Shown: positions 51,835 through 61,788, numbered from the stretch's first letter. The stretch is 64,000 bases of DNA from Metaclostridioides mangenotii (GCF_018917235.1 NZ_JAHLOF010000001.1:1-64000), one strand, 5' to 3'. Made by a program: numbers and translations. The notes: a model not told the origin generated them from the sequence alone.

Positions 51835-53188
51835 ATAATTTTCCTCCTAATTCAGCGAAATCCTTGTAAAAGTTTGGGTAAGATTTAGACGTACATTCAC
51901 TATCTAATAAGATTATAGCTTTCTTACAAAAACAAGACGCTATCGAAAGCATCATTGCAATACGATGATCATTATGACTCCAAACATCTACTCCTCCACG
52001 AAGTTCATCTACTCCATTTATAACCAGACTGTCTTCAGTAGATTTAATATTAGCTCCTAATTTAAGAAGCTCTAATCTAGTTGCTTCAAGTCTATCACAT
52101 TCTTTAATTTTTAACCGATGTGCGTTTAGTATTTTAGTTTCACCTTTTCTAAGAGCTGCAACAAGTGAAACTATCGGAATAATATCAGGGCATTGGGATG
52201 CATCTATTTTAATTTCTTCAATTTGTTTTGTATTATTATAGATTTTATCTTCATTTATTTCAGTTGAAGTGCCCATTCTTTCTAATATACTTATTATCTC
52301 TTTATCACCCTGTAGACTATCCTTTTTTAATCCTTTGATAGATATATCTGCTCCAAGGGCATTTGCACAAAGGAAATATGCTGCTTGTGAATAATCACCC
52401 TCTACAGTATAATTGCAACATTTATACTGCTGTTTTCCTTTTATAATAAATTCTCTGTAGTCATTATTTACGATATCTATTCCGAATACTTTTAACACAG
52501 ATAAAGTTAAATCTAAATAAGGTTTCGACTCAAATTCAGTAGTTATAATAATTTTAGAATCGGCGGAAAGAATAGGTAATGCAAACAATAGTCCCGATAT
52601 AAACTGTGAGCTAACATTACCCTCAACATAAAAATCACCTGGTTTTAGTTTATCTAAAACAGTTAAATCGAGCTCATCTTTTTTATATTTATATCTAATA
52701 TGTTGTTCATTAAATATATTATAGTAAATGCTTAGCGGTCTCTTACCTAGATTTCCTCTTCCGATATATCTAGCAGGCTGTGATAATGCCGAAAAAATCG
52801 GAACAATAAACCTTAAAGTGGACCCTGATTCGCTACAATCTACTGTTTCAATATTATTTTTATATAATACATCATTAGGGTTTGAACAATCATTAAAATG
52901 ATCATTTGTAGTACATTTCTCTAATTTATGATCGAATAATGTTCCTTTTATTCGATTTGTCATAAGACCTTGTATATAAAGACAATCCCCTTTAGCAGTA
53001 ATCTCAGCACCAAGTTTTTTCATAGCTCCTATTGTAGACATAATATCATCTGAAAAATCTATATTTTCAATCTTACTTATTCCACTTGTAAGTGATGCAC
53101 ATATAATCGCTCTATGTGAAATACTTTTAGACGGTGGAATTACTATTTCTCCTGCTAAACTCGAAGGATATAACCTTATGTTTGTCAT
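51812..53188 (-). CDS. aroA: 3-phosphoshikimate 1-carboxyvinyltransferase (EPSP synthase)
   Basis: The 458-residue protein has PPSKSISHRAIICASL near residue 18, SGSTLRFIVPIFSALSQPA near 116, the KxxR region KECDRLEATRLELLKLGA and NDHRIAMMLSIAS near 408. It joins PEP to shikimate-3-phosphate. It is longer than usual (about 425-430) because of an extra stretch of about 30 residues near 80-112, rich in Cys, Asn and Asp, just before the DCSESGS motif. The insertion is in frame and does not touch the catalytic motifs. Confidence 0.95.
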   Translation of the reverse strand: MTNIRLYPSSLAGEIVIPPSKSISHRAIICASLTSGISKIENIDFSDDIMSTIGAMKKLGAEITAKGDCLYIQGLMTNRIKGTLFDHKLEKCTTNDHFNDCSNPNDVLYKNNIETVDCSESGSTLRFIVPIFSALSQPARYIGRGNLGKRPLSIYYNIFNEQHIRYKYKKDELDLTVLDKLKPGDFYVEGNVSSQFISGLLFALPILSADSKIIITTEFESKPYLDLTLSVLKVFGIDIVNNDYREFIIKGKQQYKCCNYTVEGDYSQAAYFLCANALGADISIKGLKKDSLQGDKEIISILERMGTSTEINEDKIYNNTKQIEEIKIDASQCPDIIPIVSLVAALRKGETKILNAHRLKIKECDRLEATRLELLKLGANIKSTEDSLVINGVDELRGGVDVWSHNDHRIAMMLSIASCFCKKAIILLDSECTSKSYPNFYKDFAELGGKLYEWNMGK

Positions 53189-54249
53189 TAAATTTCCTCC
53201 TCAAAGAAGTCAAGCGTAGTATCGTATATAAAGCTATCACCTATATCTTTAAGCAATACTACCTTAAGTGTTGATCCAATATTTTTCTTGTCATTTTTTA
53301 TATATTCCATTATAAACTTTAAACTTACATCCATTTCATATGGTAAGCCTTGTTCTGCTAGGATCTCTCTAATTTTATTTGAAGTTCCTTTTTTAGTAAG
53401 GCCTTTCTTTTCACCTAGTAATGCCATATTATACATGCCAATCGCAACCGCTTCTCCATGTGTATATTTTTCAAAATTGTAGTATTTTTCTATCGCATGT
53501 CCAAGAGTATGTCCAAAATTTAGAATCATTCTCTCTTTTAAATCTCTTTCGTCTACTTCTACCATATTTTTTTTAATAGTACAGCAGTGATAAATTATTT
53601 CATTTATATTTTCCATAATATCATATCTATTTTTTAATGCTTTTAACATATAAAAAAACTCTTTATCTTTAATGCATCCGTATTTTATGACTTCTGCCAT
53701 CCCGTCCTTAAGATACTCATCTGATAATGTGTTTAGAACTATTGGATCTATAAAAACAGCTTTTGGATTATAAAAACTTCCTACTAAATTTTTACCTCTA
53801 TCTAAATTAACACCAACTTTACCACCTACAGAGCTATCTACTTGAGCTAATAGCGATGTAGGTATTTGTACAAATGGTATGCCTCTTAAAAAAGATGAAG
53901 CAACAAATCCGCATAAATCTCCGACAACACCACCACCCAAGGCAATAAGAATATCATCTCTAGTTACTTCAAAATCTATCAATCTATTGTATATTTTTGG
54001 TAAACTATCCAATGATTTAGACATCTCTCCTGGTTTAATAACAATCGTATTTACATCATAATCATGTCTAATAAGAGAACTTTCTATTTTATTTGTATAA
54101 TAATTATTTACATTTTCATCTGTAATAATCACTGCTTTTCTACATGAATGAATTTTTTTTAATTTTTCTCCTATTGTATCTAATATACCTTCTTCAATTC
54201 TTATAAAATATGCGTTATTTGCTAAACCTACATATACTTCTTTCTTCAT
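53188..54249 (-). CDS. aroB: 3-dehydroquinate synthase
   Basis: The 353-residue protein has the NAD-binding GGGVVGDLCGFVASSFLRG near residue 106, PTSLLAQVDSSVGGKVGVN near 130, and the zinc ligands in MAEVIKYG and NFGHTLGHAIEKY, with a last His in THGEAVAIGM. It converts DAHP to 3-dehydroquinate in the shikimate pathway. It is the first gene of aroB-aroA-aroC-aroQ; the stop codon overlaps the next start by one base. aroD, aroE, aroK and DAHP synthase are not in this window. Confidence 0.96.
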   Translation of the reverse strand: MKKEVYVGLANNAYFIRIEEGILDTIGEKLKKIHSCRKAVIITDENVNNYYTNKIESSLIRHDYDVNTIVIKPGEMSKSLDSLPKIYNRLIDFEVTRDDILIALGGGVVGDLCGFVASSFLRGIPFVQIPTSLLAQVDSSVGGKVGVNLDRGKNLVGSFYNPKAVFIDPIVLNTLSDEYLKDGMAEVIKYGCIKDKEFFYMLKALKNRYDIMENINEIIYHCCTIKKNMVEVDERDLKERMILNFGHTLGHAIEKYYNFEKYTHGEAVAIGMYNMALLGEKKGLTKKGTSNKIREILAEQGLPYEMDVSLKFIMEYIKNDKKNIGSTLKVVLLKDIGDSFIYDTTLDFFEEEI

Positions 54250-54355
54250 TTATATCATTCCTTAATTAAATTCATTTATTAATATTTCCTGTCATAATCG
54301 TATCATATTTTATTGATTACTACAATTTCAGCGCACTAATTTAGATAATTTAAAA

Positions 54356-54374
54356 GAGCTAGAACATCTAGCTC
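54356..54374 (-). terminator. Secondary terminator hairpin between ilvE and aroB
   Basis: GAGCTAGA pairs perfectly with TCTAGCTC around a 3-base loop and is followed on the minus strand by TTTTAAATTA. It lies 15 bases past the main ilvE terminator and about 110 bases before aroB. It may be a back-up terminator or an aro leader attenuator. Confidence 0.5.
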
Positions 54375-54390
54375 CTACTAGTTGCAAATA

Positions 54391-54421
54391 AAAAAGGAGA
54401 ATTCGTTTGAATTCTCCTTTT
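54391..54421 (-). terminator. Terminator of ilvE
   Basis: AAAAGGAGAATTC pairs perfectly with GAATTCTCCTTTT around a 4-base loop and is followed on the minus strand by T. Confidence 0.92.
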
Positions 54422-54434
54422 GAAATAATTTTCA

Positions 54435-55457
54435 TTATTTAACTTTAGTTATCCATCCTTCTGGAGCTTTTACATCGCCCATTTGGATTCCATAAAGTGT
54501 ATCGTATAATTTTTTAACTACAGGACCAACTTCTGTATCACTGTAGAATACATGCATTTTTCCTTCATGCTCGATTCCGCCGATAGGAGTTATAACTGCA
54601 GCAGTACCACAAGCTCCTGCTTCTGCATAATCGTCAAGTTTGTCAATGTAAACTGCCTCTTGAGCTGTTTCCATTCCTAAGTATTCTTTTGCAACATGTA
54701 ATAAAGATAATTTTGTTATACTTGGTAGTATTGAAGAAGATTCTGGAGTAACAAATCTGTTATCTTTTGTTACAGCAAAGAAGTTAGCTGCTCCAACTTC
54801 GTCTATTTTTGTATGAGTTGCTGGATCTAGGTATATACAGTCAGCAAAACCTTTTTTAACTGCTTCTTCATGAGCAAGTAAACTAGCTGCATAGTTACCG
54901 CCTACTTTATCTTTACCAGTACCATGAGCTGCAGCTCTATCAAAGTTAGTAGTCATGTAGTTTACTGGAGACATTCCACCTTTGTAGTATGGTCCAACTG
55001 GCATACAGAATATACCGAATATGTACTCTTTAGCAGGTCTAACACCTATATTTTCTCCAACACCTATAACGTATGGTCTTAGGTATAAAGTTGCACCTGT
55101 TCCGTATGGTGGAACATATGCTTCGTTAGCTTTAACAAGCTCTATACAAGCATTTACAAATTTATCTACTGGAACTTCTGGCATTAAAAGTCTTTTACAA
55201 CTTCTTTGCATTCTCAAAGCGTTTTCCTCAGGTCTAAATAATTGGATTCCACCTTCTTTATTAGTGTAAGCTTTTAAACCTTCGAAACATTGTTGTCCAT
55301 AGTGTAAACAAGTAGAACCTTGGTTGATTGTTACTGTATCACCATCTACTAGTGAACCATCATCCCAACTACCATCTTTCCAATAAGAAACATAACTTTT
55401 GTCTGTTTTCATGTAGTCAAAACCTAATTCTGACCATTCAATATCTTTCTTTTGCAT
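54435..55457 (-). CDS. ilvE: Branched-chain amino acid aminotransferase
   Basis: The 340-residue fold-type IV PLP enzyme has YGQQCFEGLKAY near residue 53, RPYVIGVGENIGV, the PLP Lys in VGGNYAASLLAHEEAVKKG near 182, and EVGAANFFAVT and EAGACGTAAVITPI. It interconverts Leu, Ile and Val with their keto acids. The codons are biased and unusually uniform, as in highly expressed genes. AAGGAGG sits well before the ATG. It is a single gene with its own terminator. Confidence 0.95.
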   Translation of the reverse strand: MQKKDIEWSELGFDYMKTDKSYVSYWKDGSWDDGSLVDGDTVTINQGSTCLHYGQQCFEGLKAYTNKEGGIQLFRPEENALRMQRSCKRLLMPEVPVDKFVNACIELVKANEAYVPPYGTGATLYLRPYVIGVGENIGVRPAKEYIFGIFCMPVGPYYKGGMSPVNYMTTNFDRAAAHGTGKDKVGGNYAASLLAHEEAVKKGFADCIYLDPATHTKIDEVGAANFFAVTKDNRFVTPESSSILPSITKLSLLHVAKEYLGMETAQEAVYIDKLDDYAEAGACGTAAVITPIGGIEHEGKMHVFYSDTEVGPVVKKLYDTLYGIQMGDVKAPEGWITKVK

Positions 55458-55603
55458 GTTGTTTCCTCCTTATTATTTATATAATTACACGTTTAATTAT
55501 ATAACATTGATATATAATTTTCAACAAAATAAAATTATTAAACATATAATAATCTCTTATAGGTTAAGTTTCGACAAAATTTAGACAATCAATTTTTTAT
55601 TCT

Positions 55604-56560
55604 TTACAAAAATTTTTTTATCTTGAATATAATAACGCCAATAATAACTATAGAAAACATCATAAGCAATATAAATGGATACCCATATATCCAAGATAGT
55701 TCAGGCATATGTTTAAAGTTCATACCATATATACCTGTTATGATTGTAAGTGGTGCGGAAATCGCTGTCACAAGTGTCAATTTTGTTATTAAATTGTTAG
55801 TTTTTTCACCTACTTTTGATGAATAAATATCTAGCAATTTATCTGCAAGTTCTCTGGTAGATATAGCAAAGTTATATAATCTGTCTACTCCTAAATCACT
55901 TCTCTGCATATTCTCAGCACAGAAGTTCTTTACTTCTGGATACTTTAAGTATCTTGCATTCTCCTTAATAGCTCTATCTCCAATATATAAAAGTGGTCTA
56001 ATAGTTTTGACTATATCTCTTGCAAGGCCTCTTACATAGTTAATTCTATCAGAAAAGGAGTCATTTATTTTATCAGATAGATCATCCTCAATTTTTAGTA
56101 TCATATCTTCAACAGCTTCTAAAGATTCAAAACCACTGATAATTATCTCTTTAAATATAAAGTAATTTAACTGAAAAATATCTACTTGAGGATTTTCTTC
56201 TAACATTGAACTTTGGAACATTATATTTTTTATTAGTTTAAATATAAAATGTTCTTCAGTAACAACCACTAAAATAAAATTATCTGCAAGGTATATATTA
56301 ACTTCCTCGATTATAGTTTGTTTCTCTTTAATTTCAAATGTATTTAAACTTAAATAATCGTATTCATCGTACAAAAGTAGTTTTGTTACATCATCATATC
56401 TAAGAGAGTCTCTATAAGTAGTTTCATCTATAGTTAATATATCTTTAAAAAAAGTTAGATTTTCTGGAGTACAAAGAATCGCATATGAACTTTCTTTACA
56501 ATAAAAATTTTCGTCTATATTTTCAATTACTTTTTTTGTGTTTAAATTTAGTACATACAT
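55604..56560 (-). CDS. corA: CorA-family magnesium/divalent cation channel
   Basis: The 318-residue protein has a long cytosolic part (about 1-255, with a helical willow-like stretch) and two C-terminal membrane helices. The selectivity motif GMN is in GIYGMNFKHMPELSW near residue 278. It forms pentamers that let Mg2+, or Co2+ and Ni2+, enter. The divergent CorA subgroup cannot be settled. TAGGAG precedes the ATG. Confidence 0.9.
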   Translation of the reverse strand: MYVLNLNTKKVIENIDENFYCKESSYAILCTPENLTFFKDILTIDETTYRDSLRYDDVTKLLLYDEYDYLSLNTFEIKEKQTIIEEVNIYLADNFILVVVTEEHFIFKLIKNIMFQSSMLEENPQVDIFQLNYFIFKEIIISGFESLEAVEDMILKIEDDLSDKINDSFSDRINYVRGLARDIVKTIRPLLYIGDRAIKENARYLKYPEVKNFCAENMQRSDLGVDRLYNFAISTRELADKLLDIYSSKVGEKTNNLITKLTLVTAISAPLTIITGIYGMNFKHMPELSWIYGYPFILLMMFSIVIIGVIIFKIKKFL

Positions 56561-56708
56561 ATCTATTCTCCTAAAATTATATCTTATGATTATTATATAT
56601 TATTAGTAGTAAATTATTAGATTTTTATCTGTTCACCCATAATTTAACTATATATACATAATTATACATTAACTTTACTACTTTTAAATAAATTTAAAAG
56701 ACACTATT

Positions 56709-56756
56709 AAAAAATAGATTGAAGCAAGCCTATTTCAACCTCTTACTTCAATCTAT
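56709..56756 (-). terminator. Terminator of ftsH
   Basis: ATAGATTGAAG (56714-56724) pairs perfectly with CTTCAATCTAT (56746-56756) around a 21-base loop and is followed on the minus strand by TTTTTTAAT. Confidence 0.8.
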
Positions 56757-56782
56757 AAATATTTAACTATAAAATTGTCTAT

Positions 56783-58642
56783 TTAACTCTCTTTATTTAG
56801 ATCTATATCAACTACTTCTTCAGTTTGTCCATTCAAAATATCCATAAATTCTTCACCAGTTATTGTCTCTTTTTCAAGAAGATATGCAGCTAATTCATGA
56901 AGTTTATCTATATTGTCTTTTAGAATTTGAATAGCATCTTGATGACAAGTTTTTATCAGCTTTAATACTTCTTCATCTATTTTGGCTGAAGTATCAGGTG
57001 AGCATGCTAGCGAAGAATCTCCTCCAAGATATTGATTGTTAACAGTCTCAAGAGCCATCATATCAAACTCTTCACTCATACCTAATCTTGTTATCATTGA
57101 TCTTGCAATTTTAGTTGCTTGTTCTATATCATTTGAAGCACCAGAAGTACTTAGATTAAAAATTACTTCTTCTGCCGCTCTTCCACCTGTAAGAGTTCTA
57201 ATTTTCTCAATTGCTTCTTCCTTGCTCATTAGTACATTTTCTTGCTCTGCAACCTGCATTGTGTATCCAAGTGCCCCTGAAGTACGAGGTATTATAGTTA
57301 TTTTGTGTACGGGAGCTGAATTTTTACCTACAGCAGCTACTAAAGCATGACCAATTTCATGGTATGCTATTATGCGTTTTTCTTTATCTGATATAACTGC
57401 ACCTTTACGTTGATATCCTGCAATTACAGTTTCAACAGATTCCTCTAAGTCTTCCTGTAAAACTATATCTCTATCACATTTAATAGCTCTAAGTGCAGCT
57501 TCGTTTACTATATTTGCAAGTTCAGCTCCAGACGCTCCAGATGTCGCCCTAGCAATAGCGTTGAAATCAATGCCATCAGATACTTTAATTTTCTTTGAGT
57601 GGACTTTTAGTATTGATTCTCTACCTGCTAAATCAGGAAGTTCTACTGGTATTCTTCTGTCAAATCTACCAGGTCTAAGCAAGGCTTTATCAAGGCTTTC
57701 TGGTCTATTTGTGGCTGCTAGTATTACAACACCAGATCCTCCGTCAAAACCATCCATCTCACTTAGAAGCTGGTTTAAAGTTTGCTCACGCTCATCATTT
57801 CCACCTAACCCTGATCCACTATCTCTTTTTTTACCAATAGTATCTATCTCATCAATAAACACTATACATGGTGCTTTTTCTTTTGCCTGCTTAAATAAAT
57901 CTCTTACTCTAGATGCTCCCATACCGACAAACATCTCCACAAATTCAGAACCTGATATAGAGAAAAATGGTACACCAGCTTCACCAGCGACAGCCTGAGC
58001 AAGTAGTGTTTTACCAGTACCTGGGGGCCCGACTAAGAGAGCTCCTTTAGGCATTTCTGCTCCAATTTTTTTATATTTCACTGGATTATTTAAGAAATCT
58101 ACAATCTCTGTTAAGGCTTCTTTCGCTTCATCTTGACCAGCTACATCTACAAATGTCTTTCCACTTTTAGCTGAAACGTATACTTTTGCATTGCTCTTTC
58201 CAAACTGCATAGAGTTTCCACCCATTTTTTTCTGCATTGATTTCATAATCATATTTCCAACAAACATAAAAATTGCCATTGGAATTATCCAGCTAATTAA
58301 AAAATTTACTAGAGGGGAATTTTCACGAGGTATTTCACTTGAAAATTTAACATCTGATTTCTCTAATTTTTTTACTAGATCTGGATCATTATTCATTTTG
58401 CCAGTAATATAGATTTTTTTATCCTCTTTATCCTTAGGTTTTATTACTATCTTATTATTCTGGATTTGTACTTCTTCTACTTCTCCTTTTTCTACTCTCT
58501 GAATAAATGTTCCATAATCTATTTCTACTGTTTTTCTTTCATTTAAGAGTGGCGATATAATAATGTTAAACAGCATAACAACAATTAATGTAACCGCATA
58601 GTAATAGAAAATAGGTATTTTAGGATTTTTATTTTCATTCAT
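56783..58642 (-). CDS. ftsH: ATP-dependent zinc metalloprotease FtsH
   Basis: The 619-residue protein has two N-terminal membrane helices (about 10-28 and 108-128) around an outer domain. The AAA ATPase follows, with Walker A VGPPGTGKTLLAQAVAGEAG near 204, Walker B IVFIDEIDTIG, the FVGMGASRVRDLF pore loop and RPGRFDRR. The zinc protease has HEIGHALVAA near 427. It degrades membrane and short-lived cytosolic proteins. The gene lies 52 bases after the MarR gene on the same strand and may be partly read from it. Some relatives of this length belong to secondary FtsH copies. Confidence 0.95.
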   Translation of the reverse strand: MNENKNPKIPIFYYYAVTLIVVMLFNIIISPLLNERKTVEIDYGTFIQRVEKGEVEEVQIQNNKIVIKPKDKEDKKIYITGKMNNDPDLVKKLEKSDVKFSSEIPRENSPLVNFLISWIIPMAIFMFVGNMIMKSMQKKMGGNSMQFGKSNAKVYVSAKSGKTFVDVAGQDEAKEALTEIVDFLNNPVKYKKIGAEMPKGALLVGPPGTGKTLLAQAVAGEAGVPFFSISGSEFVEMFVGMGASRVRDLFKQAKEKAPCIVFIDEIDTIGKKRDSGSGLGGNDEREQTLNQLLSEMDGFDGGSGVVILAATNRPESLDKALLRPGRFDRRIPVELPDLAGRESILKVHSKKIKVSDGIDFNAIARATSGASGAELANIVNEAALRAIKCDRDIVLQEDLEESVETVIAGYQRKGAVISDKEKRIIAYHEIGHALVAAVGKNSAPVHKITIIPRTSGALGYTMQVAEQENVLMSKEEAIEKIRTLTGGRAAEEVIFNLSTSGASNDIEQATKIARSMITRLGMSEEFDMMALETVNNQYLGGDSSLACSPDTSAKIDEEVLKLIKTCHQDAIQILKDNIDKLHELAAYLLEKETITGEEFMDILNGQTEEVVDIDLNKES

Positions 58643-58694
58643 ATTGTGATCTCTCCCTTATTAAGGTTTAAATTTTTCTAATATATCAATATGC

Positions 58695-59138
58695 CTACTT
58701 ACAATCAATACAAGAAAGTAATTCATCAAGTTTTTCTAAACCACTTACTATATCTTCCATATCTTTTAGTTTATCTTCAGTTATATTCTCAAAATAATTA
58801 TCGAATACACTTGATTCCAATTTCGACTGTATGTTCATGAATTTTTCAGCAAGTACTACTTTTACAATTCTTTGGTCTTCATTATCTCTTATGCGACTGA
58901 TAAATCCGTTTTTTTCTAACCTTTGACATATAACAGAGACGTTACTATTAGTCATATTAAGGTTTTTGCTTAAATCACTTATCTTTACCTCTCCATTTTC
59001 ATAGAGATCTAGTAATATAACAGCTTGAACTGATGTTATACCAAAAGGTTTATAATGTTCATTTAACATATTTGTAAACTTATTATGTATATTTCTATGA
59101 TATTCCATAAGCTTTTGTTTAAATATTGCTTCATCCAT
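58695..59138 (-). CDS. MarR-family transcriptional regulator
   Basis: The 147-residue winged-helix protein has TSVQAVILLDLYENGEVKIS, DLSKNLNMTNSNVSVICQRL for the DNA-recognition helix and ISRIRDNEDQRIVKVVL for the wing. The C-terminal dimer helix ends in a CxxC-like CIDCK, which could sense oxidation or metal. The ATG at 59138 is 9 bases after AGGAG; an in-frame ATG at 59147 is too close. A perfect inverted repeat 90-110 bases upstream is a likely operator. It lies upstream of ftsH. Confidence 0.88.
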   Translation of the reverse strand: MDEAIFKQKLMEYHRNIHNKFTNMLNEHYKPFGITSVQAVILLDLYENGEVKISDLSKNLNMTNSNVSVICQRLEKNGFISRIRDNEDQRIVKVVLAEKFMNIQSKLESSVFDNYFENITEDKLKDMEDIVSGLEKLDELLSCIDCK

Positions 59139-59227
59139 AAATAACATCTCCTAATCTTATCGTATTTAGTAGTTATGATATACAATGTTTATTTATAAAA
59201 ACTATCGTCGTGAATATTTAATACGAT

Positions 59228-59249
59228 AATATTTAATACGTTAAATATT
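59228..59249. promoter_or_regulatory. Palindromic operator candidate for the MarR regulator
   Basis: AATATTTAA-TACG-TTAAATATT is a perfect 9-bp inverted repeat with a 4-base centre, and the half site AATATTTAATACG is repeated directly just before it (59213-59225). AT-rich palindromes of this size are typical MarR sites. The rest of 59139-59480 holds only the metA terminator. Confidence 0.6.
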
Positions 59250-59396
59250 AACTTATTATAACTATTAAGTCAACAAAAAATTATTTCATCAGAGTAATTA
59301 TATAAAATCATATAAATATGTACATAATATGAACAACTCTATTTTTGTATAAACATTATACCCAATTAATTTATAATAAAAACAATATATTTTAAC

Positions 59397-59432
59397 AAAA
59401 AAGAGAGTGGTTACCCCTAACACTCTCTTTTT
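59397..59432 (-). terminator. Terminator of metA
   Basis: AAAAAGAGAGTG pairs with CACTCTCTTTTT around an 11-base loop and is followed on the minus strand by further T. Confidence 0.88.
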
Positions 59433-59480
59433 ATATCTTACCTTAACAACTTTATTAATAAGGAGGCTATTAATTAGTGG

Positions 59481-60353
59481 TTAAATCAAATAATTTTCTA
59501 TCCAATTTTTAAACAAAAGCTCTGAGTGTTCCTTCCATCTTATTACCGGATCATTAGAAGGATCATCGTCAGGATAATAGTTTATCGGTATTTCAATTTT
59601 TATATTTTTTTCTACATCTCTTTTATATTCTTTATCTAGTGTATCTTTTGCATACTCACTGTGCCCCATTACGTATATATCTCTAGTATTAGTGATTATA
59701 TAAGCTCCAGCTTCATCAGAATAACTGACTAGATTTAATTCGGAGTTATTTTTTATATCATTAATATCTATAGTAGTATGTCTTGAATGAGGAGCGTAAA
59801 AAACCCCGTCAAAGTTATTTACTATTTTGCTATTTTTATTTATCTTATGTTCAAATACACCAAAGCATTTTTTATTAAGTGGATACTTTTCAATATTATA
59901 ATCTTTATAAAGTCCTGCTTGAGCCGCCCAACATATATATAAAGTAGATTTTGAATTAACTTTACTATAATCTATAATATCCTTTAATTCCTCCCAATAA
60001 TCAACTTCTTCAAATTCCATTTGTTCGACCGGAGCCCCTGTTATTATTAACCCATCATAATTAGTTTCTATTATATCATTTAGTGTTTTATAGAATTTTG
60101 ATGTGTACTCATTGCAAGTTCTTCTACTTTTTCTAGTAGAAATAATTATAAAGTCTATCAGTAAATCTACCCCCGATTTATGCAGTCTTTTTAATAAATC
60201 CAACTCTGTATCTATCTTAATAGGCATAAGATTTAGAATTGCAATTTTTTTATACTTATTTTTATATTTGTAATCCTCCGTACAGATTACATCAATTCCC
60301 TCTTCAATCAATTTGTCTATAACTGGCAATCCTCTCGTTAGTATTAATGACAT
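59481..60353 (-). CDS. metA: Homoserine O-acyltransferase MetA/MetAS (predicted acetyl-CoA type)
   Basis: The 290-residue protein has the class-I amidotransferase-like triad: Cys141 in LYICWAAQAGLY, and His and Glu in MGHSEYAKDT; FYAPHSRHT is also present. It acylates homoserine at the start of methionine synthesis. The residue that sets the acyl donor is Glu110 in TGAPVE; E. coli has Gly there and uses succinyl-CoA, while the Glu form uses acetyl-CoA. So this enzyme probably makes O-acetylhomoserine, the substrate of MetY encoded next to it. The intergenic gap to metY is 105 bases, likely read through from the SAM riboswitch. Confidence 0.92.
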   Translation of the reverse strand: MSLILTRGLPVIDKLIEEGIDVICTEDYKYKNKYKKIAILNLMPIKIDTELDLLKRLHKSGVDLLIDFIIISTRKSRRTCNEYTSKFYKTLNDIIETNYDGLIITGAPVEQMEFEEVDYWEELKDIIDYSKVNSKSTLYICWAAQAGLYKDYNIEKYPLNKKCFGVFEHKINKNSKIVNNFDGVFYAPHSRHTTIDINDIKNNSELNLVSYSDEAGAYIITNTRDIYVMGHSEYAKDTLDKEYKRDVEKNIKIEIPINYYPDDDPSNDPVIRWKEHSELLFKNWIENYLI

Positions 60354-60458
60354 AACTCAACTTCCTTTACTTCACAAATTTATTCTATATAAAAGTTTAA
60401 AAACACTACCCTAATTTTTCTTTATTATATCGATATAAAAGCTATAGTCTATACAAAC

Positions 60459-61724
60459 TTAAAAATTCAGAGCTTGATCTAAATCAGCTATAAGATCATC
60501 TACATTCTCAATACCAACTGATAATCTTATTAGTGATGGATGTATGCCAACATCAATTTGTTTTTTTTCTGATAATTGTCTATGAGTAGTAGATGCTGGA
60601 TGTATAACTGAAGTTCTTACATCTGCAACGTGAGTGACTAAAGCGGCGACTTTTAATTTACCTACAAATTTTTTAGCATTTTCAATTCCGCCTTTGACAT
60701 TAAATGACAATACTCCACTCGCACCTTTTGGAAGGTATTTTTTAGCATTCTCATAGTATTTATTACCCTCTAATCCTGGATAATTTACAGAATTAATATT
60801 TTTATGCTCTTGTAAAAATTTTGCAATTGAAAGTGCATTAGCAGAATGTCTTTCCATTCTTAAATGCAGTGTTTCAATGTTTTGATTTGTCAAAAAAGCA
60901 TTGAATGGACTTTGACAGTTCCCATGATCTCTAATAAGCTGTACTCTTGCCTTTGTTATAAAAGCTGCTTGCTCAAAAGTTTCAGTATAGCTAAGACCAT
61001 GGTAAGAAGGGTCTGGATCAACTAATTCCTTAAATTTTCCATTATCCCAGTTAAAATTACCTCCATCTACAACTATACCGCCCATGGCTGCAGCATGACC
61101 ATCTAAGTATTTTGTAGTTGAGTGTGTAACTATGTTAACCCCGTACTCAATTGGGTTACAAAGATATGGTGAGGCTAATGTATTATCTATAATTACTGGA
61201 ACATCTATCGTTTTACCTATAGATACTATTTTTTCTAAGTCTAGCACTTCTAATGTAGGATTTGCCAATGTTTCGCCAAATATAGCTTTTGTGTTTTCAT
61301 CTGCTAAAGCTATTATTTTTTCAGCCTCGTCGTCTAAATCAAATCTTTTAATTTCTATACCTAATTTTTTAAATGTATGGCCAAATAAGTTTATACTTCC
61401 TCCATATACTTTCGAAGAGCATAAGAAGTTATCTCCGGCTTGACATATATTTAGTATTGCAAGTAAATTTGCCGCTTGCCCTGATGATGCAGCTAATGCA
61501 CCAACACCACCCTCTAGTAAGTTAATTTTCTCCTCAAGTGCTTGAACTGTTGGATTGCTAAGTCTAGAATAAAAATGTCCCGAAGCTTTTAAATCAAATA
61601 AATCTGCAAGTTGATCCAATTCATCGTATTTAAAAGTAGTGCTTTGATGTATTGGTACTACTCTTGCTTCTCCACTCCCTGGTTTATAATTTCCTTGAAC
61701 ACATATTGTTTCTTTTTTTGACAT
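60459..61724 (-). CDS. metY: O-acetylhomoserine sulfhydrylase
   Basis: The 421-residue PLP enzyme of the Cys/Met-metabolism family has YSRLSNPTVQALEEKINLLE near residue 52, SSGQAANLLAIL, and the PLP Lys in VTHSTTKYLDGH near 205. GGIVVDGGNF and the C-terminal VTHVADVRTSVIHPASTTH are typical of MetY. It makes homocysteine from O-acetylhomoserine and sulfide. A SAM-I riboswitch lies 110 bases upstream, so high SAM should stop transcription. metA follows. Confidence 0.93.
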   Translation of the reverse strand: MSKKETICVQGNYKPGSGEARVVPIHQSTTFKYDELDQLADLFDLKASGHFYSRLSNPTVQALEEKINLLEGGVGALAASSGQAANLLAILNICQAGDNFLCSSKVYGGSINLFGHTFKKLGIEIKRFDLDDEAEKIIALADENTKAIFGETLANPTLEVLDLEKIVSIGKTIDVPVIIDNTLASPYLCNPIEYGVNIVTHSTTKYLDGHAAAMGGIVVDGGNFNWDNGKFKELVDPDPSYHGLSYTETFEQAAFITKARVQLIRDHGNCQSPFNAFLTNQNIETLHLRMERHSANALSIAKFLQEHKNINSVNYPGLEGNKYYENAKKYLPKGASGVLSFNVKGGIENAKKFVGKLKVAALVTHVADVRTSVIHPASTTHRQLSEKKQIDVGIHPSLIRLSVGIENVDDLIADLDQALNF

Positions 61725-61788
61725 TTTGTTGTCCCCCTTTGATTTTATTTAAAATTAAATAAATCGGCGATGAGCTCTAAATATAAAT

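Noticed and set aside
57036..57998. Plus-strand frames of 104 and 145 codons inside ftsH
   Set aside because: These are antisense to highly conserved AAA and protease motifs of FtsH.
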